A DNA stretch of 64,000 nt from Combretum micranthum (GCA_024138025.1 JAMXBD010000057.1:558001-622000); one strand, 5' to 3'; shown: positions 1-14,177, numbered from the stretch's first letter. Notes: generated from the letters alone by a model not told the origin. Made by a program: numbers and translations.

Positions 1-1744
1 TATAAATAATCTAATTAAAACAAATATAAATTAAATCGATATAAAACTATCGGATACAATACATGTCTAAGGTTTCTATGTAAAAATATTATCAATATAC
101 AATTTCGATGAAATTAATTACCAATATACCGTAGCAAAATCGCGTTTAAGAAATAGGATATGATAATTCACACATAAATCATGGAAATATAACAGGATAT
201 GATGTTTATATACTGTTGTTATATCGTAATGAGTAATTGCGTTATAGGAGTTAATCAAATATCGTGATTAGTAATCGCAATATAAATTTTTTTATTTACG
301 TGTAAATTGTGTTTTATAAACGTGATATTCATGCAAATATCGCGACTACAACACATGATATACGGTAGACGTTATAATATCAGTATATCTCGATTTATAC
401 ATATAATTTAACAAATGTATATTAATAATTATTTTTATTTTAGTCTTAAATAAATAATTAATTTTAATTAAAATTATAAATATAAAATTATTTCCAAAAC
501 TATCCAACCAAACCAATCTTTTTAAGATAAATGTCACCTCAAAACGCCGATGCCTTTTTAGAGAGTAGATATTTAGATTATTAATTGGTATGGCTAGGGA
601 AAGGTTCGTTAACAATAATGAGAAGTTAGGGCTACATGCCTGTGTCATAATGCCTCAACAGCTAGATAGTCTAGACAGAAGTACAGTAAGCGACACATTT
701 AGGAACTTTTTTATAGGACGGCCATGGTAGGCGGCGGAGCAAAAATAGGTTAAAATGACGTGGAATCTTTGTAAGGTCTGAACTCATAAAAGATCCTAGT
801 CCATGTTCTACTTGTAAACACCCCACCCCAATTCTATAATAAAAAGAAAAAAAATGAAAAAGCCCAAACCGAAGATCATGCGAATTTCCATAGTATGCAC
901 TGCTTTTTGGGGCAAGGGCTGCATATTTAGAGGTTATCCATATGTAGAAAAGTGGGATCACATCTAGAACCATATATAGCCATTATTTTTCATATGGCAT
1001 TTTTTATTAAATCTTTACTTAAGGTAAATGGTTATTTTATTTTATTTTTTCATCTTATGAATTACTATCTAATGTTTTATTTTATCATCTTTACATGATT
1101 ATCTCTATCTTGAAAACTGTGCAGACTTATTTCTATAATGCAATGAATACTTTACTTTGTGAATAGGGTGTAATAGAAATTTTACTATTATACCAATATA
1201 TTTCCTTCATGTCAATTATGGATTGTAATAGTCGTGTGATGGTTATTGTACATTTATTGTATTCTCACTAAATATCAATCCAATTTCTTTCTTATTTCAT
1301 ATCAGCTCACTAACTTCGCAAAATAAAATAATAGGGTTGTAATAGCTATTACAATATTTACTTAATGTAAAAAGTAAAACATATAATTATTGAAATAAAA
1401 GGTAAAATATCTTCAATGCTCCTTGTCTTTATTATAGAGAGATGATAATTGTATAGATGATATTTTCAAAACATGGGTATTTTATGACAAAATTAAAAAA
1501 TAAACCATGCAATTCATGGGTATGGAGACATGAATTACTATCCATCATTTTACGTAATAGCAATTCATTATAAATAGTTATTCTTCAGAAAAGGAAAAGA
1601 ATAGCTATACATGTTAAGTGAACGGACTGTAAGTAAAGTAAACGAACCATCAATGAACGGTATTAGATAACAAAATAGTTATTTCTTTCAGCAATATTTT
1701 CACTCTTTTAAGGATGAGGATTTCATTATTATTTTTTATTTAAG

Positions 1745-1866
1745 TTAATTACAAAAACACGACTTATGTTTTGATCAATTTGTAAATACATGACCGATGT
1801 TATTTTTTTTTAATAAATAGGTAACTCAGATTTCATACAAAATATAGGTCATGTTTTTGCAATTAA
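1745..1866. mobile_element. 122-bp MITE, left-block copy
   Basis: Imperfect 29-bp inverted termini, TTAATT(A/G)CAAAAACA at the ends, pair at about 25 of 29 positions. The 9-11 bp next to the ends reads GAC(T/C)TAT(G/A)TTTTG. Related motifs recur in the palindromic element at 27.2-29.7 kb. Confidence 0.68.
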
Positions 1867-2199
1867 CCCTTTTATTTATAGTTTTCATTAATTTATAAAT
1901 CAGATAAAATTGATTAAATTTTCATAGTTTTTTAAATCCTCATGATGTAGCAAAAGCCTAATTGAAAAAAGTGTAAGTATTGAAATCTATCGAATCATGC
2001 ATGATTGTGAGATAACAATCTTCTACTTACTAATTAATTCAAAAGAATGCTAGAAGAGTACGCATAAAAATTCAAAATCCAATAACAATACAGTGCTCTA
2101 AATATCATTATTAAAACAATAAAAACTAAATAATGTGAGTATTTTACCTTAACAAAATTTATAAATTGTTAAAACGATCCACACAATAAATATATATAA

Positions 2200-2850
2200 T
2201 GAATCTATTAATCTCTAGTTGATTTATTTGTTATATAATATATATATATATATTTATATCATTTTACACGTGTATAAACAATATATAGATTATATGTATA
2301 TATATTTTTTGGTCAAATATATATATAGGTCATATAGCATGTACTAAAAATACGTTAATATAACACATTATATAAAATCTATAGGTTATAAATACACAAT
2401 ATTTATACTATGTAAAAGTTATACATATAAAGTATATGCAAAATATGAAATATTTATAATATATATTATATTGATATGTATATAACTATCATTTAATATA
2501 GATTATATAAATATGTATATATAACCTACAAAGCATATATTATATATAAATTATGTGTATCGCACATCATATATACATCAAAATAACATATATAAAATCT
2601 AAATTTATATAACATGCGTAATATAGATATGTATGTAACCGACATAATCTCTATCTTATAGATAGATAGACAGATAGATATCATATAACATATATAACAA
2701 AAGCTTAAAAACATACATATACATAATCTATAGATAATAAATACATAATATATGTATTATATATGTTACATATAATAAATAAACATATTTTATGGTTATA
2801 TTATTGTATATATAATCAATATTTTATATAGTATAGATTATTTATGTAAT
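2200..2850. repeat. AT-rich degenerate repeat tract
   Basis: Dense TATA/ATAT runs with loosely repeated phrases such as ACATATATAA, ATCTATAGAT and a GATA tetramer patch at 2660-2681. The duplicate lies at about 10440-11090. It could act as a matrix-attachment or DNA-unwinding region, but only base composition supports that. Confidence 0.6.
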
Positions 2851-3198
2851 GAATATATCATACTACTTGTTTAATAAGTATCTATAACATGTTTATATGA
2901 GTCTATACATGTATATATACGAAGTAGGTTTAAATAACTTTTTCATTTATTTTAAATTAACCAAATAAATTTATGATGGTATTTTTAGTTACATTCGCAT
3001 TTAATGTTGTAATTTGTGAGTTGAAGTAAACATTAAAATATGTATTCTTAGTAATAGAATTGTAAACAAAAGTAAATGCTAGAATACAATATTCCTAGTC
3101 TATTATTGATAATACCATTCTTATAGCATAAATTTTATAATCCTTATCTATTCCTTACATTCAAGTAAACAAAATATAAAATACAAATCTTATTTCTA

Positions 3199-3816
3199 CG
3201 GGGAACATTTGGCTATAGCTTTACAGGTCCAACATTGACGTAATGGGCTGGTAGACCCACAAAAAACTCCATTAGGTACTTTTACCTAAAAGCTCTACGA
3301 AGGCATCAACCCAAAAAAGACCTAGATCTTGGCCTTGAGCCCCATGAGGGCCTCAATCCATCCTCGAGCTCCACGAGCATCTTGGTCCTATGACACCTCG
3401 ACCTCTTACGGTTCTTGTCTTGACTTCACACTTAAAGGCCTATAGTGACACTCTCTACTTTGATCTCCATGAGGAATAAATACAAGTTCAGCCACCTCCA
3501 CCTCAATGCATGACCACTACCTTGGATTCAAAACCATCTACCCTCATATAAGCTTGGGCCTATGAGAAGTAAGACTCTACAGGCCTCCAATTATGGTATG
3601 ACTAGAATTTATAAATAGATACGCAGTCTCAAAGGTATGTGTATCTTATCAAATCTAGTCCAAGCTCACTCAATTCAGTACACTTTGCTCTTTACTCTCG
3701 CGAACTTATAAGCTAACTTAAGTACCAGAGTGATCGCATTGGACAATCCCCGGTGCACCTCTAACTTGATCTTGTATTTGCAAGTCCATGGTGCACTTGT
3801 ACTCTTTTTACCAACA
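3199..3816 (+). mobile_element. LTR-like segment, left-block copy
   Basis: This is a GC-richer island in AT-rich DNA with a TATA box (TTTATAAATAGATACGC near 3610), then the phrase CTTAAGTACCAGAGTGATCGCATTGG near 3718. That phrase resembles the conserved 3' LTR region of some plant gypsy-type elements. It ends ..TACCAACA at 3816. The left end is not resolved and no partner LTR was found, so this could be a solo LTR or a fragment. Confidence 0.42.
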
Positions 3817-4818
3817 TATTCTGATAAAGAATCATTGTCTATAATAGCCATTTAATTTGGAAAAAGAAAAAGAAAAAGTTGTGGGATTTCAGGTTAATTT
3901 ATAATAATAGTAGCTTAAATGCCACCTACAAGTTAATTAAAGAGATAAAACGCAGCTTAACTAATTTTGGAAATATATTGTGTTTACATATCTATAAGTT
4001 TTCTATATATATTATTAATATGTAATGTAAGACCTTATTAGGATGTCATATAAAAACTCTGTATATGATATGATCAAATAGAATATTACTAATATTGGCA
4101 AGATTAGAAGTCCCAATATCAGAAAATGACAAAATTAAAAGAGTAGATTGAAAAAAATGAGATAAGAGAAAGATAATTATAAAATAGAAAAGTAAGAGTA
4201 AAAAATTCACTAAAGAGATAAGACAAATAATTTAGAAAGAGAAATAACTCAAACCAAATCCTTGACTACACATAAATTCTCACTTTTGAGGCACTTAACA
4301 TAATAAATGGACCATTGATATAGAGTCGTTGTGTATTTTTGTGATCACTTAAAATTGCAAACGGGAGGATCTATATATTGGGTTCCTCTAATATAGTTTT
4401 GTAGTAGCAATTTATAATAACCTTACTAACTATCTACATAAATCCCAAATTAACACATCGTGAAAAATCCTGACTACCGCAACTAGAAAACTACAAAACA
4501 AAATATAAATATGTGGTACAAGTATAAGCTATGATATTTGGCCAAAAAAAAATCCACAATAAGTAGAAGATTTTTTATATACTAAAAATGGCTGTTAGTG
4601 TCTTAATATTAATCATATTGTATATCATACATAACATTTGAGAGAAGGTACTATTATGACATATTAGATGATTAAATGGTTTGTCTTCTTTGTAATAGCA
4701 CATTATTACAAAAATCTTGACTTCTCATAAATCACAATCATCTCATCTTTTGAACTTTGCTCAATAAAGTATCCTATTTCCACCTTCCCTAGACTCTTTT
4801 ACTCTCCAATTCCTTCAT

Positions 4819-4853
<35 letters not shown>

Positions 4854-5016
4854 TATATATAAAGGTTATTTCTTTAGTTCCATTTTCATTGAAAGTACAA
4901 GAGTTATTTTTTCTTTATTCATACAATATACTCCTTCTATGAGTATGATTTACTTTCTTTTTCTTCCCCCTTACTGTCTTATTCTTTTCTATTTTCAACA
5001 CACGTATTGGTAGTGC
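3817..5016. other. AT-rich intergenic stretch, left block
   Basis: I see no coding region here. It holds purine-rich tracts (4130-4250), several short palindromes and a TA microsatellite at 4819-4860 whose length differs from the copy at 13038-13076. Confidence 0.6.
4819..4860. repeat. TA microsatellite, left block
   Basis: The TA run is longer here than in the otherwise near-identical copy at about 13038-13076, so it is length-variable. Confidence 0.9.
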
Positions 5017-5025
5017 TAGTTATGA

Positions 5026-5388
5026 GGGAAGACACCAGATTTGATATCTAAACTTTACAAAAAAAATATATCAATTTAGTTTTTGAACTTTGAAATAGTC
5101 AATTTAATACACAATCAAACTTTTTGTGGGTTTTTTTTACTACCTCATTAACTGTATTTGCTCTATTTCCTAACATAGAAGAAGCAACATATTGGTGCTA
5201 GACGTTGTTAAAAAATAATAATTTAATCATATGTTATCTCTTGCAAGTTAACAAATAAAGTAAACTAGGTTAAGCAAGTATTTAAAATAGCTACAAAAAA
5301 TTTGATTGATATTAAATTGACCAACTTAAAATTTAAGTACTAAATTTAATATTCTATGAAGCTCAAATATCAAATTTAATATTTACCC
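5026..5388. mobile_element. MULE-like MITE with long inverted arms, left-block copy
   Basis: The termini GGGAAGACACCAGATTTGAT and, from the other strand, GGGTAAATATTAAATTTGAT pair over most of the first 28 bases, and the pairing continues inward. Flanks TAGTTATGA (5017-5025) and TACTTATGA (5389-5397) form a 9-bp target duplication with one mismatch, the length typical of Mutator-like elements. Same family as 30791-31033 and 32550-32857. Confidence 0.72.
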
Positions 5389-5397
5389 TACTTATGA

Positions 5398-5961
5398 AAT
5401 AATGAGCTTTTACTTTACTTATTCGTTCTTGTGTTTTATGGATTTAGATAAAATGACTAAATTTTCTATAGAAAACAAACACAACACATATCATATAGAT
5501 AGGAAATAAGATAATTAATCAAGATATTATGATAATCTACTTTGTAAAATGTTATCTCCTTCCTCAAGCTCATTCTCCTTCAATATTTGTTCATTTTTCC
5601 CTCCTAAGTACCACATAGTAATTTTGTTTTCAATCTCATTACTTTTGTTTTCTCTCTTTAAGATTATTCATTTCCCTCTTTTATGAGTCAAAAGAGTCGA
5701 GTTGACTTAAACTTTTGGAGATTTAAGATTGACTTGTTTGAAAATTGTCAAGCATGATTTTAGTCAAGGCTTTACCAAGTCTTAAAAATATAAGCTCACG
5801 CTTAACTTGTTTAGCTAAAAGAACTTTACTTCGAATTTGAGATGGCTCATACACAAATTAATCTTGAGTCAAATTGAGCTCGGTTAATTCATGAGTGGCT
5901 TGGGCTCGAGTCAAAATGAACTTGTTTGTAACCTCGAGATATGAGATAGATAGAACCTGGG
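5398..5961. other. AT-rich stretch before the short LTR element
   Basis: No gene is seen. Repeated GAGTCAA/TTGACTC phrases at 5690-5930 suggest a decayed repeat. Confidence 0.45.
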
Positions 5962-7243
5962 TGTTAAAGCCTTAATTCTATTGATAAAGATCTTGAGAAA
6001 AATGGGCTTGAGGAGATTGTTAAGGCTTGTAACTAAAACAAGAAATAGTTAGTAGGCATCAAGCGGTTGTCTCACACAATCACACCGATACTTAAGTTAG
6101 TAATATGGAGGAGAAAATCAACAAAGTGGTAGTAAGAGTATGTGAGAGTAGATATTTGCACTAGAAGGAGGAAAACTTATATATAGGAGTTGAGTTAGCA
6201 ACCGATAAGGATAGTGGATCATTATAATGGGTAGGTGCATCTCAATATAAATGAAAAGCATATCTCCTTGTTATGATGATATTCATAATTCTTGGAGAGT
6301 GGGTTAAAGACAATTGATGTTGTTACTTTACCTAACAGATGTTAGTATGATTAATTTGCTCGGAGCTCTTCTAGTGATGCTTTAAGAAGCTTGCCCAGTA
6401 GCATGCAAATAGTGGTTGCACTATTACCAACCGAATAGCTCTGTTCCACAATGTGAAGTTGTTCCATGGTTCCAAAATAGGTTAAGTCAAACCTAAAGAG
6501 CTCGACTCAAGACCTAATGAGGTTTAATACCATACCTAAAATAGCCTATTAACACTCACCACCCTCTTAAATTCCCTTTAGTGACAACTTAGCGAGATGA
6601 TTAAGCATGTGGACAAATTGGTTAGTGTCATGACTGGGTTATTCTAGATTAAGAATCATATGGATCATTATAAACAAGTTTGCGAAGCATTGTGGGGGTC
6701 TTGATTGTGCCTCGATCTTTGAATCACTTCATGAAGTGGAATGGTCGAGCAAGTAAGTTACTTGAGCTAGACATGATCATGTTAAATAGGCCAAGATAAC
6801 TTCAAAGAAGTGACTTTATGAGATCGAATCCATGGCCTAGTTGTGCCAGGCTAGCGAATACCTAACTATTGTGAGGTTTTGCCTCCCTCTTGTCAAGCTA
6901 GTTATAGAGATATCGAGCTTCATGAGTTAAAGTTTTGAGATGTTGACACATGGTATGTGTTGAACTAACTAAGGGTTAGTAATCCAAGGTAGGAATAGTT
7001 TCTCGAGGAAGATTTGTGCTGAAATACAAGTGACTTGTCAAAATACGGACAATGCCTAATGTTAGAGCTTTAGTTTTACTAGTTGAAATTTTGAGAAAAT
7101 TAGGTCTATAGGATATCATTAAGGCCTATAAAACAAAGAATAGTTAATGGACACTAGGGTTTGTTTGAGTTAATAATTTGTGAAAGCAAAGTGATAGAGT
7201 GATAACAAGAGTATATAAGGGCCGATCTTTCGTACCAAAATGT
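5962..7243 (-). mobile_element. Short non-coding LTR element (TRIM/LARD-like), truncated left-block copy
   Basis: LTR1 spans 5962-6554 (TGTTAAAGC...CTATTAACA). A diverged second LTR starts at 7060 (TGTTAGAGC) but is cut at 7243 by the duplication break. The internal part (6555-7059) has no coding capacity. Orientation is inferred as minus: a purine tract (AAGAGGGTGGTGAG on the minus strand, 6555-6568) abuts LTR1 like a polypurine tract, and a minus-strand TATA box (CCTATATATAAG) lies near 6183. Confidence 0.62.
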
Positions 7244-8228
7244 CCATATCTCTCTTTAAAATGCAGATAATAGTCATTTTATATTATTTTTCTCTTCTGT
7301 CACTGTCTCCTGTCTCTATCTCTCTTTTCTCCTGACTTTTAATTAGTGTACATGCAATTTTAAATTATAATAGCAATTGGATCCCTTATTCCCTAATAAA
7401 TACCACACAATTAATAATGACTATTATCTGCATTTTAAAACATTAAATCATAAGACTTTTATTAATTACCTATTTTCACAAGCTTTAAATTTCTTACTTT
7501 ACCAAACAGTACTTGATGTCTAACAGAACTACCTTTATAGCTAGGGCTATTAAATTAAGGGACTATCTTAAATTGTTAAGTAAATAAATGGGTTCATACC
7601 CCTATGTAACTTCTACCAAAACTTCTGTTACTAAATGATCTTTACTAAACAATACTTAGTAACTGTGAACAATATAAATGCATAATAATTGTACATGAAT
7701 AATTATGCACAATAAATCTATGATGAATATACATTAACATGCAATAATAATCACTATATACTCAATTATAGTCATGCACGGTTAAATAAAAAATATATAT
7801 ACATTAATATAAATATTAAAATTAATATATATTTGTTATAAAATAAATATTATGGTACACATTATTTACAAGCTTAAGATATTAGATTAGATAGTTGTTG
7901 TGCTAACCTAATATTGCACTAGAATAGGACGTTATCAGTTTGATTTTTTGCGAACTCGTCTCAACCTATTAAAAATTAAGTTGTTCATTTTATGAGCCTT
8001 AATCAAATTAAAGTCTTAGCCCACAAGTGACGGATAGAAATTATAAAAAATAGTCCACTATAAAGTCAAATATATATAATGAAATTCTAACTATCAATCA
8101 ATATAGGACAACATCATAAAATCTTAAATTTCTGGTGATTTTTTTTTTATCTATATCCATATATGTATCTTATCTATGTGAGTTCTTCATGAGTAATATT
8201 TTTCATATATATATATATATATATATAT
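7244..8228. other. 985-bp unique spacer between the duplicated blocks
   Basis: AT-rich DNA with no coding signal. It holds a hairpin-type MITE near its left end (7255-7439) and ends in an (AT)n run next to the right duplicate. I find no match to it elsewhere in the window. Confidence 0.7.
7255..7439. mobile_element. 185-bp MITE with perfect 24-bp inverted termini
   Basis: The 24 bases at 7255-7278 (starting TTTAAAATGCAGATAATAG) are the exact reverse complement of 7416-7439. Such perfect termini imply a young or constrained element. No target duplication is obvious. It lies 12 bp from the break point of the left duplicate. Confidence 0.7.
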
Positions 8229-9985
8229 TATAAATAATCTAATTAAAACAAATATAAATTAAATCGATATAAAACTATCGGATACAATACATGTCTAAGG
8301 TTTCTATGTAAAAATATTATCAATATACAATTTCGATGAAATTAATTACCAATATACCGTAGCAAAATCGCGTTTAAGAAATAGGATATGATAATTCACA
8401 CATAAATCATGGAATATAACAGGATATATGTTTATATACTGTTGTTATATCGTAATGAGTAATTGCGTTATAGGAGTTAATCAAATATCGTGATTAGTAA
8501 TCGCAATATAAATTTTTTTATTTACGTGTAAATTGTGTTTTATAAACGTGATATTCATGCAAATATCGCGACTACAACACATGATATACGGTAGACGTTA
8601 TAATATCAGTATATCTCGATTTATACATATAATTTAACAAATGTATATTAATAATTATTTTTATTTTAGTCTTAAATAAATAATTAATTTTAATTAAAAT
8701 TATAAATATAAAATTATTTCCAAAACTATCCAACCAAACCAATCTTTTTAAGATAAATGTCACCTCAAAACGCCGATGCCTTTTTAGAGAGTAGATATTT
8801 AGATTATTAATTGGTATGGCTAGGGAAAGGTTCGTTAACAATAATGAGAAGTTAGGGCTACATGCCTGTGTCATAATGCCTCAACAGCTAGATAGTCTAG
8901 ACAGAAGTACAGTAAGCGACACATTTAGGAACTTTTTTATAGGACGGCCATGGTAGGCGGCGGAGCAAAAATAGGTTAAAATGACGTGGAATCTTTGTAA
9001 GGTCTGAACTCATAAAAGATCCTAGTCCATGTTCTACTTGTAAACACCCCACCCAATTCTATAATAAAAAGAAAAAAAATGAAAAAGCCCAAACCGAAGA
9101 TCATGCGAATTTCCATAGTATGCACTGCTTTTTGGGGCAAGGGCTGCATATTTAGAGGTTATCCATATGTAGAAAAGTGGGATCACATCTAGAACCATAT
9201 ATAGCCATTATTTTTCATATGGCATTTTTTATTAAATCTTTACTTAAGGTAAATGGTTATTTTATTTTATTTTTTCATCTTATGAATTACTATCTAATGT
9301 TTTATTTTATCATCTTTACATGATTATCTCTATCTTGAAAACTGTGCAAACTTATTTCTATAATGCAATGAATACTTTACTTTGTGAATAGGGGTGTAAT
9401 AGAAATTTTACTATTATACCAATATATTTCCTTCATGTCAACTATGGATTGTAATAGTCGTGTGATGGTTATTGTACATTTATTATATTCTCACTAAATA
9501 TCAATCCAATTTCTTTCTTATTTCATATTAGCTCACTAACTTCGTAAAATAAAATAATAGGGTTGTAATAGCTATTACAATATTTACTTAGTGTAAAAAT
9601 TAAAACATATAATTATTAAAATAAAATATAAAATATAAAATATCTTCAATGCTTCTTGTCTTTATTATAGAGAGATGATAATTGTATAGATGATATTTTC
9701 AAAACATGAGTATTTTATGACAAAATTAAAAAATAAACCATGCAATTCATGGGTATGGAGACATGAATTACTATCCATCATTTTATGTAATAGCAATTCA
9801 TTATAAATTGTTATTCTCCTCAAGTGAAGAAAAGGAAAAGAATAGCTATACATGTTAAGTGAACGGACTGTAAGTAAAGTAAACGAACCATCAATGAATG
9901 GTATTAGATAACAAAATAGTTATTTCTTTCAGCAATCTTTTCACTCTTTTAAGGATGAGGATTTCATTATTATTTTTTATTTAAG

Positions 9986-10107
9986 TTAATTACAAAAACA
10001 CGACCTATGTTTTGATCAATTTGTAAATACATGACCGATGTTATTTTTTTTTAATAAATAGGTAACTCAGATTTCATACAAAATATAGGTCATGTTTTTG
10101 CAATTAA
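9986..10107. mobile_element. 122-bp MITE, right-block copy
   Basis: The same element as at 1745-1866, carried along by the large duplication. It has one substitution (CGACC for CGACT) that makes the terminal match better. Confidence 0.68.
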
Positions 10108-11426
10108 CCCTTTTATTTATAGTTTTCATTAATTTATAAATCAGATAAAATTGATTAAATTTTCATAGTTTTTTAAATCCTCATGATGTAGCAAAAGCCT
10201 AATTGAAAAAAGTGTAAGTATTGAAATCTATCGAATCATGCATGATTGTGAGATAACAATCTTCTACTTACTAATTAATTCAAAAGAATGCTAGAAGAGT
10301 ACGCATAAAAATTCAAAATCCAATAAAATACAGTGCTCTAAATATCATTATTAAACAATAAAAACTAAATAATGTGAGTATTTTACCTTAACAAAATTTA
10401 TAATTGTTAAAACGATCCACACAATAAATATATATAATGAATCTATTAATCTCTAGTTGATTTATTTGTTATATAATATATATATTATATTATATCATTT
10501 TACACGTGTATAAACAATATATAGATTATATGTATATATTTTTTGGTCAAATATATATATAGGTCATATAGCATGTACTAAAAATACGTTAATATAACAC
10601 ATTATATAAAATCTATAGGTTATAAATACACAATATTTATACTATGTAAAAGTTATACATATAAAGTATATGCAAAATATGAAATATTTATAATATATAT
10701 TATATTGATATGTATATAACTATCATTTAATATAGATTATATAAATATGTATTATAACCTACAAAGCATATATTATATATAATTATGTGTATCGCACATC
10801 ATATATACATCAAAATAACATATATAAAATCTAAATTTATATAACATGCGTAATATAGATATGTATGTAACCGACATAATCTCTATCTTATAGATAGATA
10901 GACAGATAGATATCATATAACATATATTACAAAAGCTTAAAAACATACATATACATAATCTATAGATAATAAATACATAATATATGTATTATATATGTTA
11001 CATATAATAAATAAACATATTTTATGGTTATATTATTGTATATATAATCAATATTTTATATAGTATAGATTATTTATGTAATGAATATATCATACTACTT
11101 GTTTAATAAGTATCTATAACATGTTTATATGAGTCTATACATGTATATATACGAAGTAGGTTTAAATAACTTTTTCATTTATTTTAAATTAACCAAATAA
11201 ATTTATGATGGTATTTTTAGTTACATTCGCAGTTTAATGTTGTAATTTGTGAGTTGAAGTAAACATTAAAATATGTATTCTTAGTAATAGAATTGTAAAC
11301 AAAAGTAAATGCTAGAATACAATATTCCTAGTCTATTATTGATAATACCATTCTTATAGCATAAATTTTATAATCCTTATCTATTCCTTACATTCAAGTA
11401 AACAAAATATAAAATACAAATCTTAT

Positions 11427-12048
11427 TTCTACGGGGAACATTTGGCTATAGCTTTACAGGTCCAACATTGACGTAATGGGCTGGTAGACCCACAAAAAAC
11501 TCCATTAGGTACTTTTACCTAAAAGCTCTACGAAGGCATCAACCCAAAAAAGACCTAGATCTTGGCCTTGAGCCCATGAGGGCCTCAATCCATCCTCGAG
11601 CTCCACGAGCATCTTGGTCCTATGACACCTCGACCTCTTACGGTTCTTGTCTTGACTTCACACTTAAAGGCCTATAGTGACACTCTCTGCTTTGATCTCC
11701 ATGAGGAATAAATACAAGTTCAGCCACCTCCACCTCAATGCATGACCACTACCTTGGATTCAAAACCATCTACCCTCATATAAGCTTGGGCCTATGAGAA
11801 GTGAGACTCTACAGGCCTCCAATTATGGTATGACTAGAATTTATAAATAGATACGCAGTCTCAAAGGTATGTGTATCTTATCAAATCTAGTCCAAGCTCA
11901 CTCAATTCAGTACACTTTGCTCTTTACTCTCGCGAACTTATAAGCTAACTTAAGTACCAGAGTGATCGCATTGGACAATCCCCGGTGCACCTCTAACTTG
12001 ATCTTGTATTTGCAAGTCCATGGTGCACTTGTACTCTTTTTACCAACA
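11427..12048 (+). mobile_element. LTR-like segment, right-block copy
   Basis: Duplicate of the 3199-3816 segment with a one-base deletion in the GAGCCC(C)ATGAGG stretch and a few substitutions. Confidence 0.42.
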
Positions 12049-13038
12049 TATTCTGATAAAGAATCATTGTCTATAATAGCCATTTAATTTGGAAAAAGAA
12101 AAAGAAAAAGTTGTGGGATTTCAGGTTAATTTATAATAATAGTAGCTTAAATGCCACCTACAAGTTAATTAAAGAGATAAACGCAGCTTAACTAATTTTG
12201 GAAATATATTGTGTTTACATATCTATAAGTTTTCTATATATATTATTAATATGTAATGTAAGACCTTATTAGGATGTCATATAAAAACTCTGTATATGAT
12301 ATGATCAAATAGAATATTACTAATATTGGCAAGATTAGAAGTCCCAATATCAGAAAATGACAAAATTAAAGAGTAGATTGAAAAAAATGAGATAAGAGAA
12401 AGATAATTATAAAATAGAAAAGTAAGAGTAAAAAATTCACTAAAGAGATAAGACAAATAATTTAGAAAGAGAAATAACTCAAACCAAATCCTTGACTACA
12501 CATAAATTCTCACTTTTGAGGCACTTAACATAATAAATGGACTATTGATATAGAGTTGCTGTGTATTTTTGTGATCACTTAAAATTGCAAATGGGAGGAT
12601 CTATATATAGGGTTCCTCTAATATAGTTTTGTAGTAGCAATTTATAATAACCTTACTAACTATCTACATAAATCCCAAATTAACACATCCTGACCACCGC
12701 AACTAGAAAACTACAAAACAAAATATAAATATGTGGGACAAGTATAAGCTATGATATTTTACCAAAAAAAAATCCACAATAAGTAGAAGATTTTTTATAT
12801 ACTAAAAATGGCTGTTAGTGTCTTAATATTAATCATATTGTATATCATACATAACATTTGAGAGAGGGTACTATTATGACATATTAGATGATTAAATGGT
12901 TTGTCTTCTTTGTAATAGCACATTATTACAAAAATCTTGACTTCTCATAAATCACAATCATCTCATCTTTTGAACTTTGCTCAATAAAGTATCCTATTTC
13001 CACCTTCCCTAGACTCTTTTACTCTCCAATTCCTTCAT

Positions 13039-13069
<31 letters not shown>

Positions 13070-13241
13070 TATATATAAAGGTTATTTCTTTAGTTCCATT
13101 TTCATTGAAAGTACAAGAGTTATTTTTTCTTTATTCATACAATATACTCCTTCTATGAGTATGATTTACTTTCTTTTTCTTCCCCCTTACTGTCTTATTC
13201 TTTTCTATTTTCAACACACGTATTGGTAGTGCTAGTTATGA

Positions 13242-13606
13242 GGGAAGACACCAGATTTGATATCTAAACTTTACAAAAAAAATATATCAATTTAGTTTTT
13301 GAACTTTGAAATAGTCAATTTAATACACAATCAAACTTTTTGTGGGTATTTTTTTTACTACCTCATTAACTGTATTTGCTCTATTTCCTAACATAGAAGA
13401 AGCAACATATTGGTGCTAGACGTTGTTAAAAAATAATAATTTAATCATATGTTATCTCTTGCAAGTTAACAAATAAAGTAAACTAGGTTAAGCAAGTATT
13501 TAAAATAGCTACAAAAAATTTGATTGATATTAAATTGACCAACTTAAAATTTAAGTACTAAATTTAATATTCTATGAAGCTCAAATATCAAATTTAATAT
13601 TTACCC
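13242..13606. mobile_element. MULE-like MITE with long inverted arms, right-block copy
   Basis: Duplicate of 5026-5388, with the same 9-bp flanks at 13233-13241 and 13607-13615. A short T-run length change is the main difference. Confidence 0.72.
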
Positions 13607-14177
13607 TACTTATGAAATAATGAGCTTTTACTTTACTTATTCGTTCTTGTGTTTTATGGATTTAGATAAAATGACTAAATTTTCTATAGAAAACAAACAA
13701 CACATATCATATAGATAGGAAATAAGATAATTAATCAAGATATTGTGATAATCTACTTTGTAAAATGTTATCTCCTTCCTCAAGCTCATTCTCCTTCAAT
13801 ATTTGTTCATTTTTCCCTCCTAAGTACCACATAGTAATTTTGTTTTCAATCTCATTACTTTTGTTTTCTCTCTTTAAGATTATTCATTTCCCTCTTTTAT
13901 GAGTCAAAAGAGTCGAGTTGACTTAAACTTTTGGAGATTTAAGATTGACTTGTTTGAAAATTTGTCAAGCATGATTTTAGTCAAGGCTTTACCAAGTCTT
14001 AAAAATATAAGCTCACGCTTAACTTGTTTAGCTAAAAGAACTTTACTTCGAATTTGAGATGGCTCATACACAAATTAATCTTGAGTCAAATTGAGCTCGG
14101 TTAATTCATGAGTGGCTTGGGCTCGAGTCAAAATGAACTTGTTTGTAACCTCGAGATATGAGAAGATAGAACCTGGG

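Larger units (their letters stand above)
1..7243 (+). repeat. Left copy of a recent ~7.2-kb direct duplication
   Basis: The sequence from position 1 is repeated in the same order and orientation from 8229, with only scattered single-base changes and short indels. Differences are densest around 1120-1650. It ends abruptly at 7243, inside the second LTR of a short LTR element. Because it begins at the window edge, its true left limit is unknown. No credible gene is present: the 100-codon frames at 346-648 and 671-973 (minus) match no family I recognise, and the second is broken by an indel in the other copy. Confidence 0.95.

Noticed and set aside
346..648. Identical 100-codon minus-strand frames at 346-648 and 8572-8874
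   Set aside because: They are identical only because the whole block is duplicated. Composition is that of AT-rich non-coding DNA, no domain is recognisable, and a neighbouring frame (671-973) is broken in the other copy.
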